Source: Paraburkholderia unamae (GTDB taxonomy: Bacteria > Pseudomonadota > Gammaproteobacteria > Burkholderiales > Burkholderiaceae). Taken from it: a DNA stretch of 64,000 nucleotides. How positions within the stretch are numbered: the first letter of the stretch is position 1; each line of letters starts with the position of its first letter. Shown here piece by piece: positions 49,794 to 57,755 of the stretch. The notes below the pieces were generated by a model, which saw only the letters and a program-made list of their open reading frames with translations, had not been told where the DNA came from and made no database searches. Position numbers and translations under genes: made by a program. Location: NCBI RefSeq assembly GCF_003268775.1, contig NZ_QLSU01000011.1:124001-188000 (forward strand). The letters are read 5' to 3'.

Positions 49794-50819
49794 ATGATTA
49801 TCGATTGCCACGGCCACTTCACGACCGTGCCCGCGTCGTTTCGCAACTGGCGCGCCAAGCAGGTTGAATTCGCCGACGATCCGGCCAATGCGCCGTCGCT
49901 CGACGGCGCGCATGTGAGCGACGACCAGATCCGCGACGCGATCGGCAACGGTCAGCTCAAGCTGCAACGCGAGCGCGGCAGCGACCTCACGCTGTTCTCG
50001 CCGATCGCGGGCCTGATGAGCCATCACCTCGGCAACGAGCGCACGAGCCTCGAATGGGCCGAAGTGTCGAACAACCTCGTGCACCGCGTGACCGAGCTTT
50101 ATCCCGAGAACTTCGCGCCGGTGTGCCAGTTGCCGCAGTCGCCGGGCGTCGCGCCGAAGAACAGCGTGGCCGAACTGCGCCGCTGTGTCGAGGAACTGGG
50201 CTTCGTTGGCTGCAACCTGAATCCGGACCCGTCGGGCGGCTACTGGACCGGCACGCCGGTGACCGATCGCGAGTGGTATCCGCTTTACGAAGCGCTGGCC
50301 GATCTCGACGTGCCCGCGATGATTCACGTGGCGGCTTCCTGCAATCCGTGCTTCCACGGCACAGGCGCGCACTATCTGAATGCTGATACGTCGGTGTTCA
50401 TGCAGATCCTGCAATCGGACCTGTTCAAGGACTTCCCGACGCTGCGCCTCGTGATTCCGCACGGCGGCGGCGCGGTGCCGTATCACTGGGGCCGTTATCG
50501 CGGCATGTCGCTCGAAATGCGCGAGCGTCCGCTCGAAGGACTGCTTAACAATATCTTCTTCGACTCGTGCGTGTACCACCAGCCGGGTGTCGAGCTGCTC
50601 ACGAAGGTGATCCCGGCCGACAACGTGCTGTTCGGCTCGGAAATGATCGGCGCGGTGCGCGGCAAGGACCCGGTCACGGGCCAGTACTTCGACGACACGA
50701 AGCGCTACATCGACGCGTGCCCGGCGCTCAGCGACGAAGACCGCTACAAGATCTTCGAAGGCAACGCACGCCGCGTGTATCCGCGCCTGGACGCACGCCT
50801 GAAGGCGCGCGGCAAATAA
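49794..50819 (+). CDS. ligJ: 4-oxalomesaconate hydratase-like amidohydrolase (LigJ type)
   Basis: A 341-residue amidohydrolase-superfamily enzyme. The N-terminal metal motif is DCHGHFTT (H6 and H8). The family regions are HVAASCNPCFHGTGAHYLNADTS and RLVIPHGGGAVPYHWGR, and the length equals that of LigJ. LigJ hydrates 4-oxalomesaconate to 4-carboxy-4-hydroxy-2-oxoadipate in the protocatechuate/gallate 4,5-cleavage route, and this gene is in the right setting: an extradiol dioxygenase and an aldolase lie downstream. It starts 16 bp after the decarboxylase-like gene. Confidence 0.85.
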   Translation: MIIDCHGHFTTVPASFRNWRAKQVEFADDPANAPSLDGAHVSDDQIRDAIGNGQLKLQRERGSDLTLFSPIAGLMSHHLGNERTSLEWAEVSNNLVHRVTELYPENFAPVCQLPQSPGVAPKNSVAELRRCVEELGFVGCNLNPDPSGGYWTGTPVTDREWYPLYEALADLDVPAMIHVAASCNPCFHGTGAHYLNADTSVFMQILQSDLFKDFPTLRLVIPHGGGAVPYHWGRYRGMSLEMRERPLEGLLNNIFFDSCVYHQPGVELLTKVIPADNVLFGSEMIGAVRGKDPVTGQYFDDTKRYIDACPALSDEDRYKIFEGNARRVYPRLDARLKARGK

Positions 50820-50863
50820 GCACGGCGCGAGCCGCGAAGAAACAGACCCGTACAGAGGCACTG

Positions 50864-51715
50864 ATGGCTTCACAAATCGTTGATATTCATCCTCACATCA
50901 TCTCGGACGACGAAACGCGCTATCCGCCCGCGCCGTTGTTCGGCAAGCGCTCGGAGTGGTCGAAAGAGCGTCCGACCACGGTCGAGACGCTGATCGCCGC
51001 GATGGACGAGGCGGGCGTCGCCAAGGCCGCGGTGGTGCATTCGTCGACCACGTATGGCTTCGACAACAGCTATGTCGTCGACGGCTGCGCGAAGTACGCG
51101 GACCGGCTCGTCGCGGTCGGCTCGGTCGACGTGCTGCAACCGGATGCGCCGCTACGCATTCGCGAGTGGGCGCAGCGAGGCCTGGCGGGCTTGCGGTTGT
51201 TCACGGGCGGCAGCACGAAGGAGTTCGATCCGAGCGAGCTGGATGACCCGCGCTCGTTCCCGGCCTGGGAGTTGTGCGCCGAGCTGAACCTGCCGATGTG
51301 CATCCAGACCGGCCCGATCGGCCTGCCGCAGATCACGACGCTTGCCCGCCGCTTTCCGAACGTGCGTATCATTCTGGATCACCTCGGCCGTCCCGAGGTC
51401 GCGGACGGCGCGCCTTACGCGAAGGCGCAGAGCCTGTTCGACCTCGCGCCGCTCCAGAACATTTACCTGAAACTCACGCCGCGCATTTTCGGCGACGTGA
51501 AAAAGGAAAAGGCGAGTGCGGAAACGTTCTTCCCGCGCGTGGTCGAGGCGTTCGGCGCGCAGCGTATGGCGTGGGGCTCGAATTATCCGACCTCGCCGGG
51601 CAAGCTCGAGGAGATTCTCGCGACCGCGCAAGCCGGGCTGCAAAGTCTGAGCGAGCAGGACCGCGAGTGGATCTTCGGCAAAACGGCGCTCGCGCTGTAT
51701 CCCGCGCTGGCCTGA
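50864..51715 (+). CDS. Amidohydrolase, possible lactonase (PDC hydrolase-like)
   Basis: A 283-residue amidohydrolase_2 protein. The first motif is DIHPHIIS (HxH). Later parts are CIQTGPIGLPQIT, FPNVRIILDHLGRPE (His ligand) and RMAWGSNYPTSPG. The LigI PDC lactonase of the same pathway is a family member of similar size, so 2-pyrone-4,6-dicarboxylate or a related lactone is a reasonable guess. Other decarboxylases of the family cannot be excluded. It starts 44 bp after ligJ with AGAGG. Confidence 0.78.
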   Translation: MASQIVDIHPHIISDDETRYPPAPLFGKRSEWSKERPTTVETLIAAMDEAGVAKAAVVHSSTTYGFDNSYVVDGCAKYADRLVAVGSVDVLQPDAPLRIREWAQRGLAGLRLFTGGSTKEFDPSELDDPRSFPAWELCAELNLPMCIQTGPIGLPQITTLARRFPNVRIILDHLGRPEVADGAPYAKAQSLFDLAPLQNIYLKLTPRIFGDVKKEKASAETFFPRVVEAFGAQRMAWGSNYPTSPGKLEEILATAQAGLQSLSEQDREWIFGKTALALYPALA

Positions 51716-51804
51716 GATCGCGATTCACCCGGACAGCCGCCGCAGCGCATGCAGGCGTTGCGGTGGCTGTGTAACAGATAGCTTGATCAAGAAAGAAGAA
51801 GCAG

Positions 51805-53085
51805 ATGGAGACAACCCAACCACAGCGAAGCGCGACAGCGGGCCGATGGAGCGTTCTCACGCTTCTGGCGCTTGGCGTGCTGATTTCGTTTGTCGATCGT
51901 ACGAGCATCTCCAGCGCGCTGGCGGACACGGGCTTCATTCACGGATTCGATCTGAGCAGCGTGGATCGCGGCTGGATCAACGCGGCCTTCTTCTGGTCCT
52001 ATGGCGTCTTTCAGGTGCCGATGGGCTGGGTGGCCGACCGCTATGGCGTGAAATGGCCCTATGCGATCTGCTTTGCGCTGTGGTGCCTCGCCACGACGCT
52101 GATGGGCGCGGTCACGGCGCTCGAAAGCCTGATCGCCATGCGTCTGATTGTCGGCCTCACCGAGGCGATCGTGATTCCGGCGAGCTATCGCTGGATCCGC
52201 AACAACTTCGACGAACGCCAGAACGGGCTCGCCGTGGGCATCCTCGCCATGGGCAACAAGTTCGGCCCGGCATTCGGCGCGCCGGTGGGCGCGTGGTTCA
52301 TCGTCAACTATTCGTGGAAGATGATGTTCATCGTGACGGGTCTGGTCGGCCTCGTCTGGCTCGTGCCCTGGCTGCTGCTGGTGCGCAACGACTTTCCGTC
52401 ACGCGCCGAGTTGAAACGCGCGAGCGGCAGCGCGCGCACCGTCACGCTTGCCAGCATTCTGTCGAGCCCGGTCGTGTGGGGCGGCATGATCACGAACTTT
52501 TGCTACGGCTACTTCACGTTCTACTGCATGACCTGGATGCCCGCGTATCTGGTCGAGCAGCGCGGGTTGTCGCTGGAGCGCTCGGGTGTCTACACGTTCT
52601 TCAGCTTCGCCGGCATCGCGATCGTCGCGGCGCTCGCGGGCTGGGCGGCGGACCGGATTGTCGCGGCAGGGTACAACGCCATTCTCGTGCGCAAGTCGTT
52701 CACGATCGCGGGATTCGTGGGCGGTTGCACGGTGCTGCTGGGCGCCTATGCTCATACGCTCGAAGGCGCGCTGTTCTGGAACGTGCTCTCGCTTTCCCTG
52801 CTCGGCCTGACGACGGCGAACAACCTCGTGCTCTCGCGGCTCACGTTGATTCCGAAGCAGGCGATCGGCCTCGTCACCGGCGTGCAGCAAGTCGCGACGA
52901 GCCTCGCGGGCGGCGTGGCGGCGAGCCTCTCGGGCTGGCTGCTGCACGTGAGCCACAACTACCAGTTGCCGATGATGGTGATCCTGGTGTTCCTGCTGAT
53001 CGGCGCCACGGCGACCGCAGTGCTGTTCCGTCCGCAATGGGCCCCGAAGGTTTCGGACCCGAAACCTTCGCTTCAGGAGGCCTGA
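51805..53085 (+). CDS. MFS transporter, anion:cation symporter (ACS) type
   Basis: A 426-residue inner-membrane carrier with 12 helices. It resembles the phthalate/galactonate-type ACS symporters. TM1-2 carry LISFVDRTSISSALADTGFIHGFDLSSV, motif A is MGWVADRYGVKWPY, and EAIVIPASYRWIRNNF follows TM4. It is the probable importer of the cluster's acid. It is closely related (by eye well over half identical) to the carrier at 59732. A hairpin follows its stop, which may separate expression of the upstream and downstream halves. Confidence 0.93.
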   Translation: METTQPQRSATAGRWSVLTLLALGVLISFVDRTSISSALADTGFIHGFDLSSVDRGWINAAFFWSYGVFQVPMGWVADRYGVKWPYAICFALWCLATTLMGAVTALESLIAMRLIVGLTEAIVIPASYRWIRNNFDERQNGLAVGILAMGNKFGPAFGAPVGAWFIVNYSWKMMFIVTGLVGLVWLVPWLLLVRNDFPSRAELKRASGSARTVTLASILSSPVVWGGMITNFCYGYFTFYCMTWMPAYLVEQRGLSLERSGVYTFFSFAGIAIVAALAGWAADRIVAAGYNAILVRKSFTIAGFVGGCTVLLGAYAHTLEGALFWNVLSLSLLGLTTANNLVLSRLTLIPKQAIGLVTGVQQVATSLAGGVAASLSGWLLHVSHNYQLPMMVILVFLLIGATATAVLFRPQWAPKVSDPKPSLQEA

Positions 53086-53092
53086 GCGCCGC

Positions 53093-53123
53093 GACGCGGC
53101 CGCAAGCCGATGCCGGCCGCGTC
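53093..53123 (+). terminator. Hairpin in the middle of the aromatic cluster
   Basis: A perfect 10-bp stem (GACGCGGCCG at 53093-53102, complement at 53114-53123) with an 11-nt loop lies 8 bp after the MFS stop. No U-run follows, so it may only attenuate. The next gene begins 152 bp downstream. Confidence 0.5.
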
Positions 53124-53274
53124 GGGACATCGAACACGACTCCGATCGAAGGATATCCCCGGTTTGCTTTGCATTCCGAATTAATGAGCGGCCAAGGCCG
53201 CATGAAAAGAGCTTCAGGGCGCACCCAATTTAAGGCAACCGGCATGGCCGGTGGTAATTGACTGGAAATCACAC

Positions 53275-54258
53275 ATGGCGAAGATCGTATTCGGAATGGC
53301 CGTGCCGCACAGCGGCATGCTCGGGCAGGCGCCTGAGGACTGGCTGAAAAACGGCGAGCGTGACCGCAATAACCCGGAACTGTGGTTCCGCAATCGCACC
53401 TGGACGTATCCGGAGCTGGAAGCCCATCGCGAAGCGGCGTTCGAGCCGTTCCTGACGATCGAGGAGCGCACCGCGCGCGCCGCGCGCTGCCGCGCGGCGC
53501 TCGACAAGATGGCCGAGGCCTACCGCGAAGCGCGCATCGACGTCGCGATCATTCTCGGCAAGGACCAGAAGGAGATCTTCACCGACTTCTCGCCTTCGAT
53601 CGCGATCTACACGGGCGAGGAAGTGCACAACGGGCCGCCGCAGCGCGCCGTCTACGCGCCGGACCATCACGTCACGCACCCGTGCCATCCGCAGCTTGCG
53701 ACGTACCTGATCGAACGCTTCCAGAACGAAGGCTTCGACATCACGGATCTGTTCGCATGGCCCGACAACGTGTGGATGAAACCGTTGCCCGAGTACCCGG
53801 TGGTGCCGCACGCCTATAGCTTCGTCTATCACCAGATCATGGGCGACAACCCGCCGCCGCACGTGCCGGTCATCATGAACTGCTTTTATCCGCCCACGCA
53901 GCCTTCCATGGCGCGCTGCATCGAGTTCGGCGAAGTGCTGCGCGATGCGATCAACGCGTGGCCGCAGGACGTGCGCGTGGGCATCTTCGCCTCGGGCGGC
54001 CTGTCCCACTTCGTCAACGACGAAGAATTCGATCACAGCATCATGAAGATGCTGGCGGCGTACGACTACGACGGGCTCGCCGCCGTGGACAACCGCTCCT
54101 ACCAGTCGGGCACTTCGGAAATCAAGCTCTACGCGAGCGTGATGAAGGCGCTCCAGGAAACCGGCGCCGAAATGACGCTCGTGGATTACGTGCCGTGCTG
54201 GCGCACGCCCGCCGGAACCGGCGAGGGCATGGGCTTCATGTACTGGAAAGCCGACTGA
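53275..54258 (+). CDS. Class III extradiol ring-cleavage dioxygenase (LigB type)
   Basis: A 327-residue single-subunit Fe(II) dioxygenase of the LigB superfamily. Metal/active-site candidates are H12 in MAVPHSGML, the HH pair in YAPDHHVTHPCHP and the His of SGGLSHFVND. It should open a catechol- or gallate-type ring between carbons 4 and 5. No separate LigA-type small subunit is present, so it resembles the single-chain members. Start 53275 gives the family N-terminus MAKIVFGMAVPHSG. A GTG at 53251 is an alternative. It begins the second half of the cluster. Confidence 0.88.
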   Translation: MAKIVFGMAVPHSGMLGQAPEDWLKNGERDRNNPELWFRNRTWTYPELEAHREAAFEPFLTIEERTARAARCRAALDKMAEAYREARIDVAIILGKDQKEIFTDFSPSIAIYTGEEVHNGPPQRAVYAPDHHVTHPCHPQLATYLIERFQNEGFDITDLFAWPDNVWMKPLPEYPVVPHAYSFVYHQIMGDNPPPHVPVIMNCFYPPTQPSMARCIEFGEVLRDAINAWPQDVRVGIFASGGLSHFVNDEEFDHSIMKMLAAYDYDGLAAVDNRSYQSGTSEIKLYASVMKALQETGAEMTLVDYVPCWRTPAGTGEGMGFMYWKAD

Positions 54259-54293
54259 GCCGCACTCAACCCCATTCAACGAGAGAAAAGATC

Positions 54294-55151
54294 ATGAGCG
54301 ACACCCGTCTGAACAGCATCATTCGCGCTTTCGAATCCGGCAAACCGGCGTTCACCGCATTCTCGAAGCTCGACAAGCAAAACGCCATTGAAATGAGCGA
54401 CGCGCCGTACGAAGGCATCGTCTTCGAAATGGAGCACAACCCCTACGACGTGGCCGCGCTCGGCGACGCGCTGCAATACATGCTCAGCCGCAAGCAGATT
54501 GCCGAATCGGGCTCGGTTGCGCCGCGCGTGACGCCGATCGCGCGCATTCCCGCCAATGGCGTGGAGATGAACCAGTCGTTTGCGAAGCAGGTGCTCGATC
54601 GCGGCGCTTACGGCGTGATCTGGCCGCACGTTTCGACGGTCGAACAGGCGTACAACGCCGTGGCCTCGTGCCGCTATGCGCGGCCGAAGGGCGCGCCGCT
54701 CTACGAGCCGAAGGGCGTGCGCGGCGACGGCCCGGCCAACGCCTCGCGCTACTGGGGCTTGAGCATGGCCGACTACTACAAGAAGGCCGACGTGTGGCCG
54801 CTCGCGCCGCAGGGTGAAATTCTCGTCGGCCTGATGTGCGAAAGCACGGCGGCGATCGAGAATCTCGACGACATTCTCGCGAACGTGCCCGGCATCGGCT
54901 TCATCCTGATCGGCGAAGGCGACCTGAGCCAGGAACTGGGCTGCCCGCGCGACTACGAGAATCCCATCGTGATCGACGCGATGCGCAAGATCGTCGAGAC
55001 CTGCCACAAGCACAACGTCGTGGTCGGCCATCCGCACGTGACGGCGAAGAATCACAAGCGCCTGATCGAGGAAGGCTACCGCATGCTGATGTCGGCGCCG
55101 TCGCGCAGCTACGGTGTCGTGGGCCTCGCGCGCGAGATGGCAGGGTACTAA
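54294..55151 (+). CDS. HpcH/HpaI family aldolase
   Basis: A 285-residue class II pyruvate-type aldolase. Family parts are FEMEHNPYDVAALGDAL (corresponding to the DGEH region of HpaI), AYGVIWPHVSTVEQA, PKGVRGDGPAN and MCESTAAIENLDDILANVPGIGFILIGEGDLSQELG with the metal-binding Glu and Asp. In a 4,5-cleavage pathway it could split 4-carboxy-4-hydroxy-2-oxoadipate to pyruvate and oxaloacetate, the job of the unrelated LigK elsewhere. The start follows GAGAGAAAAG, 35 bp after the dioxygenase. Confidence 0.87.
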   Translation: MSDTRLNSIIRAFESGKPAFTAFSKLDKQNAIEMSDAPYEGIVFEMEHNPYDVAALGDALQYMLSRKQIAESGSVAPRVTPIARIPANGVEMNQSFAKQVLDRGAYGVIWPHVSTVEQAYNAVASCRYARPKGAPLYEPKGVRGDGPANASRYWGLSMADYYKKADVWPLAPQGEILVGLMCESTAAIENLDDILANVPGIGFILIGEGDLSQELGCPRDYENPIVIDAMRKIVETCHKHNVVVGHPHVTAKNHKRLIEEGYRMLMSAPSRSYGVVGLAREMAGY

Positions 55152-56696
55152 ATGAACGGCGCAGAAAGTCTCGTTGCTACGCTCGTCGATCGGGGCGTCG
55201 ACATTTGTTTCGCCAATCCGGGCACGTCGGAGATGCACTTTCTCGCCGCGCTCGAAAACCCGAAGATGCGCAGCGTGCTGTGCCTCTTCGAGGGCGTGGC
55301 GACCGGCGCCGCCGACGGCTGGTACCGCATGAAGGACACGCCGGCCTCCACGCTGCTGCATCTGGGGCCGGGTCTTGCCAACGGGCTCGCGAACATTCAT
55401 AACGCGAAGCGCGCGTCGTCGGGCATGGTCAACATCATCGGCGAGCATTCGACCTCGCATTTGAAGTACGATCCGCCGCTGACTTCGGATATCGAAGGGC
55501 TTGCGCGGCCGTTGAGCCACTGGGTGCGGCGCGCCGATTCGGCGAGTGCGATTGCGTGGGATGCGGCGAAGGCGGTCGACAAGGCGTCGGAGCATCCGGG
55601 CCAGATCGCGACGCTGATCCTGCCGGGCGACACGTCGTGGCGCGAGACGGGGACGACCGTCGTGCCGCCGCGCGAAACGGCGGCGCGGCGTACGCCCGAT
55701 GCCGCGCGCATCGAGCACGTGGCGCGCGTGCTGCGCTCGGGCGAGCCCGCGCTCATCATTCTCGGCAACAAGGCCACACGCGGCGTTGCGCTCGAACGCG
55801 CGGGCAAGGTGGCCGCGGCCACGGGCGCGCGCCTGGGCTCGCAGTTCTTCACCGCGCGCATCGAGCGCGGCGCGGGGCGTGTGCCGCTTGAGCGCATTCC
55901 GTATGCGGTCGCGCCGGCGCAGGCGTTTCTGAAGAACTTCAGGCACATCATCACCGTCGAAACGAGCGAGCCGGTGGCGTTCTTCAGCTACCCCGACAAG
56001 CCGAGCCTGCTCAAGCAGGAAGGCACGCTGGTGCATCCACTCGTCGAAGCCGACGAAGACAGTGCGCTCGCGTTCGAAATGCTGCTCGACGCGCTGGGCG
56101 CCACGGCAACGGCGCCGCTCGTGCAGCCGCGCGTGGAAACCGCCGCGCCGACCGGCGCGCTCAATCCGGTGAGCATCGCGCATGCGCTCGCCGCCGCGCT
56201 GCCCGAGAACTGCATCGTCGTGGACGAATCGCTCACCACGGGCCGCGAGACGATGGGCTACACGATGGGCGCGGCGCCGCACGATCTCATCAACAACATG
56301 GGCGGCTCGATCGGCTACGCCACGCCCGTGGCCACCGGCGCGGCGCTGGCTTGCCCGGAGCGCCGCGTGTTCTGCATGGTGGGCGACGGCAGCGCGATGT
56401 ACACGATCCAGTCGCTCTGGACCCAGGCCCGCGAAGGCCTGAATGTCACGACGATCATCTTCGCGAACAACAGCTACGCGATTCTCAAGGCCGAGTATTC
56501 GAACATGGGCGCGGGCACGCCCGGCGAGCGTGCGCTCTCGATGATCGACATCGACCGCCCCCGCATCGACTGGCGGGCGATGGCCACGAGCATGGGCGTG
56601 CGCTCGGTCTCGGTGGACACGGCGGAGGCCTTCCGCAAGGCCATGACCGACTCGGTGCGCGAGCCCGGCCCGTGTCTGATCGAAGTTCGTCTGTAG
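55152..56696 (+). CDS. Thiamine diphosphate-dependent decarboxylase-like enzyme
   Basis: A 514-residue ThDP enzyme of the acetolactate synthase/benzoylformate decarboxylase superfamily. The catalytic Glu is E47 in LCLFEGVATGAADGW. The ThDP motif is MVGDGSAMYTIQSLWTQAREGLNVTTIIFANNS (GDG-to-N). There is an intact central domain (AARRTPDAARIEHVARVL). It starts directly after the aldolase stop (TAAATG), so the two are coupled. It may decarboxylate an aryl or aliphatic 2-oxo acid produced in or feeding this pathway. The length is slightly below the usual 530-560. Confidence 0.88.
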   Translation: MNGAESLVATLVDRGVDICFANPGTSEMHFLAALENPKMRSVLCLFEGVATGAADGWYRMKDTPASTLLHLGPGLANGLANIHNAKRASSGMVNIIGEHSTSHLKYDPPLTSDIEGLARPLSHWVRRADSASAIAWDAAKAVDKASEHPGQIATLILPGDTSWRETGTTVVPPRETAARRTPDAARIEHVARVLRSGEPALIILGNKATRGVALERAGKVAAATGARLGSQFFTARIERGAGRVPLERIPYAVAPAQAFLKNFRHIITVETSEPVAFFSYPDKPSLLKQEGTLVHPLVEADEDSALAFEMLLDALGATATAPLVQPRVETAAPTGALNPVSIAHALAAALPENCIVVDESLTTGRETMGYTMGAAPHDLINNMGGSIGYATPVATGAALACPERRVFCMVGDGSAMYTIQSLWTQAREGLNVTTIIFANNSYAILKAEYSNMGAGTPGERALSMIDIDRPRIDWRAMATSMGVRSVSVDTAEAFRKAMTDSVREPGPCLIEVRL

Positions 56697-56760
56697 TCCT
56701 GTTCAAGCAAGGAAACAGGGTGAGTAACACCAGCAAAATCATGCACAAGGAGTGGCATCA

Positions 56761-57654
56761 ATGACTACGCTGACCGGGGTGCCGACATTGCGCACCAATC
56801 TGGCCGAATATGCGGTAACGAAGGCAATGCGCGACGGCCGGGTAAAATCGGATCTCGTTACGCTCGACTTTTGCGGGCCCACGCCGGCCCATAACGGCTT
56901 CAAGGCGATGGTGCGCGAGAGCGCCTTCGACGCAGGCGAACTGGCGATCGTCACGTTCTTGCAGGCCAAGGCTTACGGCAAGCCCTATGTGTTGCTGCCT
57001 GCGCCGATCTCGGGCCGCTTCCAGCATCATTGCGCGGGCTTCAACATCGACTTCGGGCATCTCGATCCGAAGGACATCGAAGGCAAGAAGGTCGGCGTGC
57101 GCACCTATAGCCAGACGACGGCGCTCTGGATTCGCGGCATCCTGCGCCACGAATACGGCGTCGATCTCGACAAGGTGACGTGGATGACGCTCGGCGACGG
57201 CCATCTCGCCGAGTACAGCGATCCGAACAACTGCCAGCGCTTGCCCGCAGGTTCATCGATCCCGCAGATGATGCTCGACGGCGAACTCGCCGCGGCGCTG
57301 CTAGGCGAGGACATGCCGAAGGATCCGCGCGTGCGCACGCTCGTGCCCGACGCGCAGGCGGCGGCGAAAAGCTGGTTCGCACGCGAGGGCGTGGTGCCGA
57401 TCAACCATATGTTCGTGGTGCACGAGCGGGTGTCGCGCGAGCGTCCGGATGTCGTGCGCGAGATCTACCGCATGGTCGCGCAAAGCCGCGCGCAAACGGA
57501 AGGCGGGGTGCCCGCCGTGTTTCCGCCGCTCGGTCTCGAAGCGAACCGCAAGGGCATCCAGCTCGCCATCGACTGGGCGCTCGATCAGAAGATCATTCCG
57601 CACCGCCTTTCCGTGGATGAGCTGTTCGACGATGTGACCGGCAGCCTCGGCTGA
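56761..57654 (+). CDS. 4,5-dihydroxyphthalate decarboxylase-like protein (second paralogue)
   Basis: A 297-residue member of the same fold as the product at 48800. It keeps FDAGELAIVTFLQAKAYGKPYVLLP, PKDIEGKKVGVRTYSQTTALWIRGIL and the C-terminal HRLSVDELFDDV. By eye it is only moderately similar to the first copy, so it may use a different substrate. Start 56761 follows AAGGAG. The earlier ATG at 56752 is weaker. It is the last gene of the plus-strand aromatic operon. Confidence 0.82.
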   Translation: MTTLTGVPTLRTNLAEYAVTKAMRDGRVKSDLVTLDFCGPTPAHNGFKAMVRESAFDAGELAIVTFLQAKAYGKPYVLLPAPISGRFQHHCAGFNIDFGHLDPKDIEGKKVGVRTYSQTTALWIRGILRHEYGVDLDKVTWMTLGDGHLAEYSDPNNCQRLPAGSSIPQMMLDGELAAALLGEDMPKDPRVRTLVPDAQAAAKSWFAREGVVPINHMFVVHERVSRERPDVVREIYRMVAQSRAQTEGGVPAVFPPLGLEANRKGIQLAIDWALDQKIIPHRLSVDELFDDVTGSLG

Positions 57655-57689
57655 TGGTCGAGTTTGTCTTGCGTTTGTCCCGTGTACGT

Positions 57690-57708
57690 CGGCCCGAATG
57701 CCGGGCCG
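57690..57708 (+). terminator. Weak hairpin after the second decarboxylase-like gene
   Basis: A 7-bp stem CGGCCCG / CGGGCCG with a 5-nt loop lies 35 bp after the stop. No U-run follows. Possible terminator only. Confidence 0.4.
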
Positions 57709-57755
57709 GCGTAAAGCATGTGCTGTGATGCGAATAAAAAATGGAGACTAGTATT

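Noticed and set aside
54276..56282. Minus-strand frame of 668 codons opposite the aldolase and ThDP enzyme genes
   Set aside because: Shadow-type composition. The plus-strand genes have coupled starts and full motifs.
56720..56764. 14-codon GTG-started ORF before the second decarboxylase-like gene, overlapping its start by ATGA
   Set aside because: Very short, and its last codons contain the ribosome site of the next gene. Nothing beyond the overlap supports translation.
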